Below, piece after piece: positions 53,802-61,250 of a stretch of DNA of 64,000 bases. The notes under the pieces were generated by a model, which did no database searches, was not told the DNA's origin, and was given only the letters and a program-made list of their open reading frames with translations. Source of the stretch: JAIVGV01 sp032229975 (GTDB taxonomy: Bacteria; Acidobacteriota; Blastocatellia; Pyrinomonadales; Pyrinomonadaceae); contig JAVXVG010000038.1 of the NCBI GenBank assembly GCA_032229975.1, forward strand, positions 177,052 to 241,051, in the 5' to 3' direction. The translations under genes were made by a program, and so were the position numbers. The first letter of the stretch is position 1; the number at the start of each line of letters is the position of its first letter.

Positions 53802-53902
53802 CGTCAATCGTAAATGGTCAAACGTGAATAGTAAATCGTGAATCGTCGAGGCAGCACGCCCCCACAGTCTTTACGATTGACCATTTACGATTGACGATTC
53901 AC
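53802..53902. repeat. Heptamer inverted repeat, AATCGTA family
   Basis: The left arm (53802-53846) has GTCAATCGTAAATGGTCAA and AAATCGTGAATCG; the right arm (53869-53902) has TTTACGATTGACCATTTAC and GATTGACGATTCACG. It lies between a hydratase and the RidA gene and covers the RidA stop. A sister copy is at 42994. Confidence 0.85.
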
Positions 53903-54294
53903 GGCAGCACGGCAGTGGCCTCGATCTCGACCTTCGCGCCGTCTTCGAGCAGGCTGCGGACTTCGACGAGCGACATCGCAGGGTAGTGCTTGCCCATCAG
54001 CGCGCGGAAGCGTTCGCCCACTTCGCGCGTGCGCGCTAGGTACTCGCGCTTGTCAGTCACATAAACGGTGAGCCGCGCGACGTGTTCAGCCGCGCCACCC
54101 GCCGCAACAACAACCGCAAGAATATTCGAGAGAGCGCGGGCGAACTGTTCGACGAAATCTTCGGAGACGAGTTGTTGATTCTCATCCCACGCGATCTGGC
54201 CCGCGACGAAGAGCAGACGCCCGCCCGCCTCAGCAAGCACGCCGTTCGCGTAACCGCGCGGGCGACCTAAGCATTCGGGGCTGATGATCTTCAT
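53899..54294 (-). CDS. RidA family protein (putative enamine/imine deaminase)
   Basis: The protein has 131 residues from the ATG at 54294. It has the RidA fold pattern: LLFVAGQIAWDENQQLV, ALSNILAVVVAAG, VARLTVYVTDKREY and VEIEATAVLP. The conserved Arg that grips the carboxylate of free 2-imino acids (PAR in canonical RidA) is Met 107 here (YPAMSLVEV). A substrate without a free carboxylate, such as the CoA-bound enamine left by anthraniloyl-CoA reduction, would fit. RidA-family genes are familiar members of salicylyl/anthraniloyl-CoA clusters. Confidence 0.88.
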   Translation of the reverse strand: MKIISPECLGRPRGYANGVLAEAGGRLLFVAGQIAWDENQQLVSEDFVEQFARALSNILAVVVAAGGAAEHVARLTVYVTDKREYLARTREVGERFRALMGKHYPAMSLVEVRSLLEDGAKVEIEATAVLP

Positions 54295-54295
54295 A

Positions 54296-54363
54296 AGCAC
54301 TCAGCACCCAGCATTCAGCAAAGCAGCCTTTTGCGTTTGGCTGATTGCTGATGGCTGAATGCT
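54296..54363. repeat. Heptamer inverted repeat, TCAGCA family
   Basis: The left arm (54296-54320) has GCACTCAGCACCCAGCATTC; the right arm (54338-54363) has TGGCTGATTGCTGATGGCTG. It sits between the RidA and SDR genes. Confidence 0.85.
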
Positions 54364-55151
54364 CAAAAAAGCACCGTGCCGCCGTCCACGTTGATCGCCT
54401 GACCCGTGATGCCGCGCCCTTCGTCGGAGGCGAGAAGGAGGGCCACTGCCGCAACCTCTTCCGGCTCGACGAGTCGTTGCTGCGGGCTCATGCGCTTGAT
54501 CGCTTCGAGCGAATCGGCGGCGGAGCGTCCGGTCTTCGCTTCGATGTTATCAAGCGCGCGCGTCGTCATGTCTGTATCGACGTAGCCGGGGCAGATGGCG
54601 TTGACGGTCACACCTTTCGTCGCGACTTCGAGCGCGACCGAGCGCGTTAAGCCGAGCACGCCATGCTTCGACGCCGCGTAAGCCGCGATGTAGGGCGCGC
54701 CGGTCTTGCCCGCAATCGAGGCGATGTTGATGATGCGCCCCCAGCCACGCTCGATCATCGCGGGCAGCGCGGCGCGCGTGCAGAGGAACGTGCCCGTCAA
54801 GTTGATCGCGAGGTGTCGTTGCCACATCTCGTCGTCCGTTTTAACGAGCGGCGCGCTCTCGGCGATCCCTGCGTTGTTCACGAGCACATCACCTCCGCGC
54901 CCGAACTTCTCGAAGACATCTGCGAACGCGCGCTTGATCGACGCTGCATCGGACACGTCGCACGTCGCGCCGAACGTCTCGACGCCGAACTCTTCTTTAA
55001 TCTCAGATGCGACGCGCTCGACCTCTGATGCTGTGCGCGCGACGAGCGCGAGACTTGCGCCTTCGCGTGCGAACGCATGGGCCACAGCGCGACCGATGCC
55101 GCGACCACCGCCCGTGATGAGCGCGAGCTTGCCTGCGAGCTTCTTGATCAT
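54363..55151 (-). CDS. SDR family NAD(P)-dependent oxidoreductase
   Basis: The protein has 262 residues from the ATG at 55151, which overlaps the stop of the upstream hydratase gene (ATGA), so the two are translationally coupled. The long open frame beyond is not coding. It has ALITGGGRGIGRAVA (TGxxxGxG), NNAG, the catalytic Ser in INIASIAGKTG and YAASK (YxxxK). It resembles 3-hydroxyacyl-CoA dehydrogenases and FabG. In the pathway it probably oxidises a ring or chain hydroxyl. Confidence 0.92.
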   Translation of the reverse strand: MIKKLAGKLALITGGGRGIGRAVAHAFAREGASLALVARTASEVERVASEIKEEFGVETFGATCDVSDAASIKRAFADVFEKFGRGGDVLVNNAGIAESAPLVKTDDEMWQRHLAINLTGTFLCTRAALPAMIERGWGRIINIASIAGKTGAPYIAAYAASKHGVLGLTRSVALEVATKGVTVNAICPGYVDTDMTTRALDNIEAKTGRSAADSLEAIKRMSPQQRLVEPEEVAAVALLLASDEGRGITGQAINVDGGTVLF

Positions 55152-55936
55152 TTTTTGATCTCGCGCGGCGTGCGTCTCTCTAAAAATGCGCGGACTCTCT
55201 CTCTCGCGTCGCGCGATTCGAAGCATTGAATCTGCGCTTCGGTTTCGTATTGAAGCATCCGGTCGATGTTCGCTGCCTCGCTCATGTAAACGGCGTGCTT
55301 GGCGGCGGCGATTGATTGCACGGGAGCGTCGCGTAGTCGTTCGGCGAGCTTGCGCGTCTCGTCGGCGAGATCGGAATCGGCGGCGACGCGGTTGACGAGT
55401 CCGAGTTCGTATGCGCGTCGCGCGTCGATTGGATCGCCGAGGAAGAACATTTCGCAGGCGAGGTTCGAGGGAAGGGCGCGCGGCAAAAAATATGAGCCGC
55501 CCCAGTCCGGGTGCAGGCCGACTTTGACGAACGACTGGCTGAAGGTGGCCGACTCCGCAGCGATCCTCATGTCGCACGCGAGCGCGAGATTGAAGCCCGC
55601 GCCGTATGCCACGCCGTTGACGGATGCGACGACCGGCTTCGTCATCTGCCTGATCGCGTGCACGACGCGACGCCCCGCGCCAAGCAGTCGAGCAAACTCA
55701 TCAACGTCGTCGCGCCGCATCAACTCGTCCATATAGCCTACGTCCGCGCCCGCGCAGAACGCGCGCCCCGCGCCCGTCAAGACGACGACGCGCACACCCG
55801 CGTCGCTGCCCGCCTGCTCCAGAGCCTCCGCGAGATCGCGCCTCATATGGCCGGCGAAGGCGTTGAGCTTATCGGGCCGGTCGAGCGTGATGGTTGCGAT
55901 CCCAGCGTCGTAAGTGGCGTTGATGTGCTCGTACAT
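55148..55936 (-). CDS. Enoyl-CoA hydratase/isomerase family protein (2)
   Basis: The protein has 262 residues from the ATG at 55936; eight upstream codons lie in a heptamer element. Crotonase fold: RAFCAGADVGYMDELM and VNGVAYGAGFNLALACDMRIA form the oxyanion hole, and VGLHPDWGGSYFLPR occupies the position of the catalytic Glu loop with Asp. The second hydratase-type Glu is missing, as in several isomerase or hydrolase members (PaaG-like). Its stop overlaps the SDR start. Confidence 0.88.
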   Translation of the reverse strand: MYEHINATYDAGIATITLDRPDKLNAFAGHMRRDLAEALEQAGSDAGVRVVVLTGAGRAFCAGADVGYMDELMRRDDVDEFARLLGAGRRVVHAIRQMTKPVVASVNGVAYGAGFNLALACDMRIAAESATFSQSFVKVGLHPDWGGSYFLPRALPSNLACEMFFLGDPIDARRAYELGLVNRVAADSDLADETRKLAERLRDAPVQSIAAAKHAVYMSEAANIDRMLQYETEAQIQCFESRDARERVRAFLERRTPREIKK

Positions 55937-55940
55937 GATC

Positions 55941-56010
55941 AAGCATTCAGCATTCAGCACTCGGCAAATTAAGCCTTCATGGTTCGGCTGATTGCTGACG
56001 GCTGATTGCT
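55941..56010. repeat. Heptamer inverted repeat, TCAGCAT family
   Basis: The left arm (55941-55965) has AAGCATTCAGCATTCAGCAC; the right arm (55986-56010) has GGCTGATTGCTGACGGCTG. It lies between two hydratase genes. Confidence 0.85.
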
Positions 56011-56842
56011 ACTTGCCTTTGAACTGCGGCTTGCGCTTCTCTGCGTAGGCGGCCAGCCCTTCGCGCGCGTCTTCGGATTGGAAGAGTTGCTGTTGAAGTT
56101 CGCGCTCAAGTGCGAGCGCGGACTCGAAGGGAATTTCCGCTCCGCTCTGGACGCTGCGCTTGATGCGACCGACGGCGCGCGCGGCTTTGTTGGGCGTGGT
56201 GAACTGTCGCGCGTAAGTCATCACCTGTTCCGTGAACGACGCGGCGGAGTCGGCTTCGTAGATGTGGTTGAGGAGTCCGAGATCGAGACCGCGCTTGAAC
56301 GCGAACAGCTCGCCCGTCGTCATCAACTCAATCGCGCGCGACTTGCCAACGACGCGCAACAAGCGTTGCGTGCCGCCCGTGCCGGGCAGAACACCTAAGT
56401 TAACTTCGGGCAGGCCCATCTTGCCCGCGCCCTTGCGCGCGATGCGTATGTCCGCCGCCAACGCAACTTCGAGACCGCCGCCGACGCAGTGGCCGTTGAT
56501 TGCGGCGACGACGAGCTTCGGCGTCTGTTCGAGTCGCGACAAGGTTTCGTTCGCGTGGAGACAGAAATAGTATTTGAATTCCGGCGTGACCGAAGAGAGC
56601 ATCGAGATGTTTGCGCCCGCGCAGAAAAATTTCTCGCCCGCGCCTGTGATGATGATGACGTTGACGCTCTCGTCCATGCGCGCAGTTAAGATCGCGCGGT
56701 CGAGTTGCTGCATCATCTCGTAGCTATAGGTGTTCGCGGGCGGATCGTTGAGCGTGATCGTCGCGACGCCCGCGCCCGCCTCGTAGCGCACTAACTCGCG
56801 CGTTTCGTTCGTGCCTTCAATCTTCGCTTCGGCTTCGGCCAT
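56009..56842 (-). CDS. Enoyl-CoA hydratase family protein (3)
   Basis: The protein has 277 residues. Crotonase fold with INGHCVGGGLEVALAADIR, where the first catalytic Glu is in place (GLEVALA), and GLPEVNLGVLPGTGGTQRL with the second catalytic Glu, so a true hydratase mechanism is likely. FFCAGANISML is the first oxyanion segment. The sequence echoes the first domain of BoxC (FCAGANIYML). It precedes the other hydratase genes in the transcript. Confidence 0.92.
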   Translation of the reverse strand: MAEAEAKIEGTNETRELVRYEAGAGVATITLNDPPANTYSYEMMQQLDRAILTARMDESVNVIIITGAGEKFFCAGANISMLSSVTPEFKYYFCLHANETLSRLEQTPKLVVAAINGHCVGGGLEVALAADIRIARKGAGKMGLPEVNLGVLPGTGGTQRLLRVVGKSRAIELMTTGELFAFKRGLDLGLLNHIYEADSAASFTEQVMTYARQFTTPNKAARAVGRIKRSVQSGAEIPFESALALERELQQQLFQSEDAREGLAAYAEKRKPQFKGK

Positions 56843-56960
56843 CTTCAGTGAGTTCCTTTGCTAGGCTTCAGTCTGACGTGTTGAATCGCCGCGCGTAAAG
56901 TTTACCTCAAGATCGGGAACTACGCCGCGCCCTTCGACGACGACACGCGCGGCGGCGTTC

Positions 56961-57662
56961 CTACTTCTGCCGGATCGAAGGTTTCAAATCAACCGCGCGC
57001 CAGACGCTCAGTCGTTCGCCGCCGTTGGTCTTCGACGGTTGCGCGAGCGCATCGTTATTCATGCCGGGGAGAACGCCGGAGAGGAAGAGTCGCGTGACGT
57101 TATCGACGAGATCGCCCACGGCCAGTTTGCCGCGCGGGTCGTACCAGTTGTAAATCCAGTTCATCATGCCGAAGAGCGCGTAGGTGGCGACTGTGAGATC
57201 GATCTTCTTGTGAGAGCCCGCGCGCTGCTGTTGAACTTCCGAGATGATGCGTCGCACCGTGCGCGTGTACTGCTGCTTCTTGCCCGATACCTTCGCGTAC
57301 ATTTCGCCGTCGAGCGATTCCGCCTCGTGCGAGAGCACCTTCATCTCCGCCATGTTCGCCGCGAAGAAGGAGAGATGATTCTCGACGACGAGACGAAAGC
57401 GTTCGACCGGATCGCTTGCGCCCTTCAGACGCTCTTCGAGTCGCGCCGCGACGCGCCCGAAGCAGTTATCCTGAATCAGAAACAGCAGCTCGTCTTTCGA
57501 CTTGCAGTAGTAATAAAGTCCCGCGAGGCTCGACCCGGTTTCGCGCGCGATGTCGCGCATCGAGGTCGAATGAAAACCCTTCTCCGCGAAGATGCGCGCG
57601 CTCGTTCGCAGGATGAACTCCAGCTTCTGATCGTAGCGCGAGAAGTCGAGTGATTGGTTCAT
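56961..57662 (-). CDS. TetR/AcrR family regulator (PaaR/KstR2-like)
   Basis: The protein has 233 residues. The N-terminal HTH (FILRTSARIFAEKGFHSTSM, RDIARETGSSLAGLYYYCKS) is typical of TetR. The C-terminal ligand domain (FFAANMAEMKVLSHEAESL) is of the KstR2/PaaR sort, which commonly sense CoA thioesters. Its place between boxB and the hydratase gene makes it the likely repressor of the island, released by an aroyl-CoA. A palindrome upstream of boxC is a fitting operator. Confidence 0.88.
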   Translation of the reverse strand: MNQSLDFSRYDQKLEFILRTSARIFAEKGFHSTSMRDIARETGSSLAGLYYYCKSKDELLFLIQDNCFGRVAARLEERLKGASDPVERFRLVVENHLSFFAANMAEMKVLSHEAESLDGEMYAKVSGKKQQYTRTVRRIISEVQQQRAGSHKKIDLTVATYALFGMMNWIYNWYDPRGKLAVGDLVDNVTRLFLSGVLPGMNNDALAQPSKTNGGERLSVWRAVDLKPSIRQK

Positions 57663-57729
57663 TGATTCATTGATTCATTGGCTCTTTGAAGGCAGAAACG
57701 AATCAATGAGCCAATGAACCGATGAGTAA
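57653..57729. repeat. Inverted repeat, TGATTCAT family (8-bp units)
   Basis: The left arm (57653-57683) is GATTGGTTCATTGATTCATT and more; the right arm (57699-57729) is AACGAATCAATGAGCCAATG and onward. It overlaps the regulator start and lies just after boxB, so in transcript order it separates boxB from the regulator gene. The inner arms at 11759-11826 belong to this family. Confidence 0.85.
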
Positions 57730-57733
57730 ATTC

Positions 57734-59146
57734 TTACAGCCTGACGTACTCGAACTCGAACGGTAGGCCCTTGATGCCTTGCGCGGGCGGGGCGATCCAG
57801 TTGGCGATCTTGCCGGGCTCGGTGACGGGATGCATGAGGCTGCGGACGTATTCGCGATCCTCGATAGTCGGCAGCCACTCGTCGCGGCGTCGCTCGAACT
57901 CTTCCGCAGCGATCAGGTGGCCCTGCACGTCGAACGAGTGACTGGCGTACTCGCCGACGTGTCGGTGGAAATGCTTCGAGGGAAGATACAGTCGTTCGCT
58001 CACGCCCGCATCGGCGAGATACTTGTTCCAGCGCGCCATCGCGCGCTCGCAGTCGCGTATGTACTCGCCGCGCAAGACTTCGTTCAAAGCGTTACGCATC
58101 GGCACTTCGCGCTCGGAGAGTCGGCCGTCTTCGACGACCGCAAGCTTGAAGATGTCGTCGCGCACGAGATGCTCGTCGTACTGCGTCGCCTCTTTGAAGC
58201 GACCTTTGAGACCGGCCGCGAAGAAGTCTGCGGAGTTGGAGCTGATCTCGCCGCCGAAGAGATCGAGCGAGTAGCTGAACCAGAAATTGATGTGCTTCTG
58301 CAAGATGTCGAGCGGGATGCCGCCTAAATTTCGCGCATCATTGTTCTCACTCGCCTTCATCAACTCAGCCGTGCGCTTGACGATGCGACCCACACCCGTC
58401 TCGCCGACGAAGAGATGATGCGCCTCTTCCGTCAACATGAACTGACAGGTGCGCGCGAGCGGCTCAAAGCCACTTTCGGCGAGCGCGGCCAGTTGATACT
58501 TGCCGTCGCGATCCGTGAACATCGTGAAGCAGTAGAAGTTGAGCCAGTCGTCGCAGGGTTGATTGAAGGCTTCAAGGATGCGGGGCTTGTCGGGGTTTCC
58601 CGAACGTCGCTCCAACAACCCTTCTGCCTCCTCGCGCCCATCGCGCCCGAAATACTTGTGCAGCAGATAGACCATCGCCCACAGGTGGCGGCCCTCTTCG
58701 ACGTTCACCTGAAAAAGATTCCTGAGATCGTAGAGCGACGGACAGGTCTTACCCAACTCGCGTTGCTGCTCGACCGACGCGGGCTCCGTGTCGCCCTGCG
58801 TGACGATGATGCGACGCAACGAATTGCGAAACTCGCCGGGCACTTCCTGATAGACGGGCTGGCCCATCTGATCGCCGAAGTTAACTTTCGCGCCCGCGTC
58901 CGCAGGTTTGAGGAAAATGCCCCAACGATAGTCGGGCATCTTCACATAGTCAAAGTTTGCCCAGCCGTCTGACTCGACGCTGATGGCCGTGCGCAAGTAA
59001 ACGTCCTTCTCCTGAAAGCCGTCGGGCCCCATCTCGCGCCACCAGCCCAAAAAGTTCGGCAGCCACTGTTCCAGCGCGCGCTGGAGCCGCTTGTCTTCCG
59101 ACAAGTTCACGTTGTTAGGAATGCGTTCGTAAAGTTGCGTGCTCAT
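57734..59146 (-). CDS. boxB: Benzoyl-CoA 2,3-epoxidase subunit BoxB
   Basis: The protein has 470 residues, full length for BoxB. It opens with the typical NNVNLSEDKRLQRALEQWLP and has diiron-type segments such as VEEGRHLWAMVYLLHKY and MLTEEAHHLFVGETGVGRIV that supply Glu and His ligands. It inserts one oxygen atom into benzoyl-CoA to give the 2,3-epoxide, with electrons from the reductase BoxA. No boxA is in the window. It follows boxC by 9 bp in the same transcript. Confidence 0.96.
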   Translation of the reverse strand: MSTQLYERIPNNVNLSEDKRLQRALEQWLPNFLGWWREMGPDGFQEKDVYLRTAISVESDGWANFDYVKMPDYRWGIFLKPADAGAKVNFGDQMGQPVYQEVPGEFRNSLRRIIVTQGDTEPASVEQQRELGKTCPSLYDLRNLFQVNVEEGRHLWAMVYLLHKYFGRDGREEAEGLLERRSGNPDKPRILEAFNQPCDDWLNFYCFTMFTDRDGKYQLAALAESGFEPLARTCQFMLTEEAHHLFVGETGVGRIVKRTAELMKASENNDARNLGGIPLDILQKHINFWFSYSLDLFGGEISSNSADFFAAGLKGRFKEATQYDEHLVRDDIFKLAVVEDGRLSEREVPMRNALNEVLRGEYIRDCERAMARWNKYLADAGVSERLYLPSKHFHRHVGEYASHSFDVQGHLIAAEEFERRRDEWLPTIEDREYVRSLMHPVTEPGKIANWIAPPAQGIKGLPFEFEYVRL

Positions 59147-59155
59147 GTTGATCCC

Positions 59156-60787
59156 TTACGTCCTCTTGTAATCGAACTCGGCTTGCGTCGGTTTGCCGTA
59201 GTTGCTCAATGCGCCGTGTGGCCCTACGGCGTTGGGTCGCTGGAAAATCCAGTTCTGCCACGCGGTCAGACGACCGTAGATTTTCGTGTCCATCGTTTCG
59301 GGGCCGGCGAAACGCAGCGACGCTTCCATGCCCGTGAGCGCATCGGGCGAGAGCGACGTGCGCTCTTCGATGGCGACGCGCACTTCGTCCTCGTAGTCGA
59401 GATCGTCGGGCGCGAAGGTGACGAGACCGGCCTCCTCAGCTTCTTCGGTATTGAAGCGACTTGTGTGCGCGAGAATTTCATCAGCCTTCTCAGGCGTCGC
59501 AAGGAAGCGCGAGTGAAGTCGCGTTAGACCGTTCGACATCGGAAGCGCGCCCGCGTTCAGCTCGCTCGTCGCGATCTCCACCGTCTCGTCGGGCGAGTTG
59601 AGCATATAGGTGCGGTCGGCTGCGAGCGCGAGTTCGAGCAGGCTTCCCGCAAAGCAACTGCCGGACTCGACGAGCGCGAAGAAACTCTTGGCCGTGAGAT
59701 CGAGTCGGCGCATGACGCGCGCCATGTAGAGAACGATCTCGCGCACGAGCCAATGTTCGCGGTTGGCGACGAGAGTTTGATCGACAGAGAGAACGGCATC
59801 GATGTCGCCTTCGGTGCGAAGACAGACGAGACCGATTTCGAGATTGTTGACTCGCAGGTGTAAGAGCGCGTCGTCGAGTTCGCGGTAGGCTTGCAGAGGC
59901 CAATAAGAGTCGCCTAGTTTTTCGATCTCTTCGGGCGAGGTCGGCAAATCTTTTTCGGGAGAGCGCACGGTGAGATCGGCGTAGCGTTTCTCACGATTCA
60001 ATTTCACGCTGACGTATTTATATTCGCGACCATTCTCAGTTGCCCCGACTTGCAGGGGGTTGAGCTTGATCCCGCGCTCCGGCCGCTTTGCTCCGTCGGA
60101 GTTCACGATCTCTTGCACGCGCGCGGTGATGCCTTCGTCAAACTTGCTCGTCGGAAAGCCGCCATCGATCAGGCCCCACTCCTCTGCGCGCTTCGTCTTC
60201 AAACCTTCGGCGAGTGTGGAGAAAACGTCTGCGCGGTCGCGTCGCACCTTGCGCTTGTCAACGAGTCTGGTCAGGCCGCCCGTGCCGGGGAGCACGCCGA
60301 GCAGTGGAACTTCGGGGAGAGAGACGGCGGAGTTGCCGTCATCGACCAAGTAAATTTCGTCGCAGGCGATGGCGAGTTCGTAGCCGCCACCGGAAGCCGT
60401 GCCGTTGAGTGCGGCGACGTAACGTTGACCGGAATTGTGCGAGGCGTCTTCAATCGCGCAGCGCGTCTCGTTGGTGAACTTGCAGAAGTTGACCTTGAAG
60501 GCATGCGACGAAGTGCCGAGCATGTAGATGTTCGCGCCCGCGCAGAAGATGCGGGGCTTCAAACTCTTCACAACAACGACGCTGACTTCCGGGTTCTCGA
60601 AGCGCAGGCGTTGGACGGCGTCAGCGAGTTCGATATCGACGCCGAGATCGTAAGAGTTGAGCTTGAGCTTGTAGCCTTCGGCGAGCGTCTCGTCTTCCTG
60701 CACGTCCATCGAGAGCGTGGCGATTGCGCCGTCAATCGAGAGCTTCCAATGCTTGTAACGTTCCGGCGATGTCTCGAAGTTAATCAT
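59156..60787 (-). CDS. boxC: 2,3-epoxybenzoyl-CoA dihydrolase BoxC
   Basis: The protein has 543 residues from the ATG at 60787 (MINFETSPERYKHWKLS), which matches the family start. A longer open frame to 61150 reads through the operator and antisense through selC and should be rejected. There are two crotonase-like halves: FCAGANIYMLGTSSHAFKVN, NGTASGGGYELAIACDEIYL and SLPEVPLLGVLPGTGGLTRL in the first, and SGSCFAGSLLELALAADRTY in the second. BoxC hydrolyses the epoxide and opens the ring to 3,4-dehydroadipyl-CoA semialdehyde and formate. It is the promoter-proximal gene of the box transcript. Confidence 0.95.
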   Translation of the reverse strand: MINFETSPERYKHWKLSIDGAIATLSMDVQEDETLAEGYKLKLNSYDLGVDIELADAVQRLRFENPEVSVVVVKSLKPRIFCAGANIYMLGTSSHAFKVNFCKFTNETRCAIEDASHNSGQRYVAALNGTASGGGYELAIACDEIYLVDDGNSAVSLPEVPLLGVLPGTGGLTRLVDKRKVRRDRADVFSTLAEGLKTKRAEEWGLIDGGFPTSKFDEGITARVQEIVNSDGAKRPERGIKLNPLQVGATENGREYKYVSVKLNREKRYADLTVRSPEKDLPTSPEEIEKLGDSYWPLQAYRELDDALLHLRVNNLEIGLVCLRTEGDIDAVLSVDQTLVANREHWLVREIVLYMARVMRRLDLTAKSFFALVESGSCFAGSLLELALAADRTYMLNSPDETVEIATSELNAGALPMSNGLTRLHSRFLATPEKADEILAHTSRFNTEEAEEAGLVTFAPDDLDYEDEVRVAIEERTSLSPDALTGMEASLRFAGPETMDTKIYGRLTAWQNWIFQRPNAVGPHGALSNYGKPTQAEFDYKRT

Positions 60788-60839
60788 CCAGAATATGACC
60801 CCGTCCGTCTCTGTAAATTCGGCCGCCGCGAGGCAGTTG

Positions 60840-60845
60840 TCTATA
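60840..60845 (-). promoter_or_regulatory. Putative -10 box of the boxC promoter
   Basis: On the minus strand the hexamer TATAGA lies about 53 bp before the boxC ATG. The palindromic operator sits immediately upstream of it, in the position expected for a repressor that blocks RNA polymerase. The -35 (perhaps TTATCG) is weak. Confidence 0.4.
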
Positions 60846-60850
60846 AAATT

Positions 60851-60864
60851 CGAACGCCCGTTCG
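60851..60864. promoter_or_regulatory. Palindromic operator, PaaR/TetR-type
   Basis: CGAACGCCCGTTCG is a perfect 6+2+6 palindrome, extended by one more pair on each side. It fits the pattern CNAACGNNCGTTNG that I recall for PaaR-type TetR repressors of aromatic-CoA pathways. It overlaps the presumed boxC promoter. No second perfect copy was noticed elsewhere in the window. Confidence 0.6.
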
Positions 60865-61049
60865 AGAAACGATAATAGCCAGTGGGAATGCGCGGGTCAA
60901 GCGCGCGGGAGTCGCTTTGCGTGGCGCGCGGCGGCTGTTTGAAAGAGTTGACGCGCAGGGTTCGTCGCGTGGCATCGTTCGACAGCGCGCGCGGACATGG
61001 CGCTTGACAGGCGGCGCGAGTGGCGCGTAGGGTCAGGTGCTTTGAACGG

Positions 61050-61149
61050 GGAGGCGCATCCGTTCTGGTGAGCGGCGCGGTCTTCAAAACCGTCTCGCGA
61101 GCTTGCGAGAGCAGGCTTGGGTGGGTTCGATTCCCACACGCCTCCGCCA
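61050..61149 (+). tRNA. selC: tRNA-Sec (UCA), selC
   Basis: The gene spans 100 bases including encoded CCA. The acceptor stem is GGAGGCG with ACGCCTCC; the loop CTTCAAA has anticodon TCA at 61084-61086 on a 5-bp stem. A long variable arm (CTCGC/GCGAG stem) and the T arm GTGGGTTCGATTCCCAC follow. The long extra arm, TCA anticodon and overall likeness to E. coli selC mark it as the selenocysteine tRNA. So the organism should have SelA, SelB and SelD and at least one selenoprotein elsewhere. Confidence 0.9.
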
Positions 61150-61155
61150 ACGAAA

Positions 61156-61232
61156 AGCATTCAGCACTCAGCGATCAGCAGTCAGCTAAACACGGACTGC
61201 TATTGGCTGAACGCTGAATGCTGAATGCTGAC
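61156..61232. repeat. Heptamer inverted repeat, TCAGCAC family
   Basis: The left arm (61156-61187) has AGCATTCAGCACTCAGCGAT; the right arm (61195-61232) has GGCTGAACGCTGAATGCTGA. It begins 7 bp after the CCA of selC and ends shortly before dprA, so it could mark the selC 3' end. Confidence 0.85.
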
Positions 61233-61250
61233 TATTGAGTTTTCCTCACC

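Noticed and set aside
54363..55577. A 404-residue SDR with a long N-terminal part
   Set aside because: The first ~140 codons overlap the upstream hydratase gene in another frame; the SDR fold starts at the ATG at 55151 with an ATGA overlap.
60050..61030. A 326-codon plus-strand open frame
   Set aside because: It is antisense to boxC and its upstream region, with no recognisable domain.
60788..61150. A 121-codon N-terminal extension of boxC
   Set aside because: It reads antisense through selC and across the promoter/operator; BoxC homology begins at the ATG at 60787.
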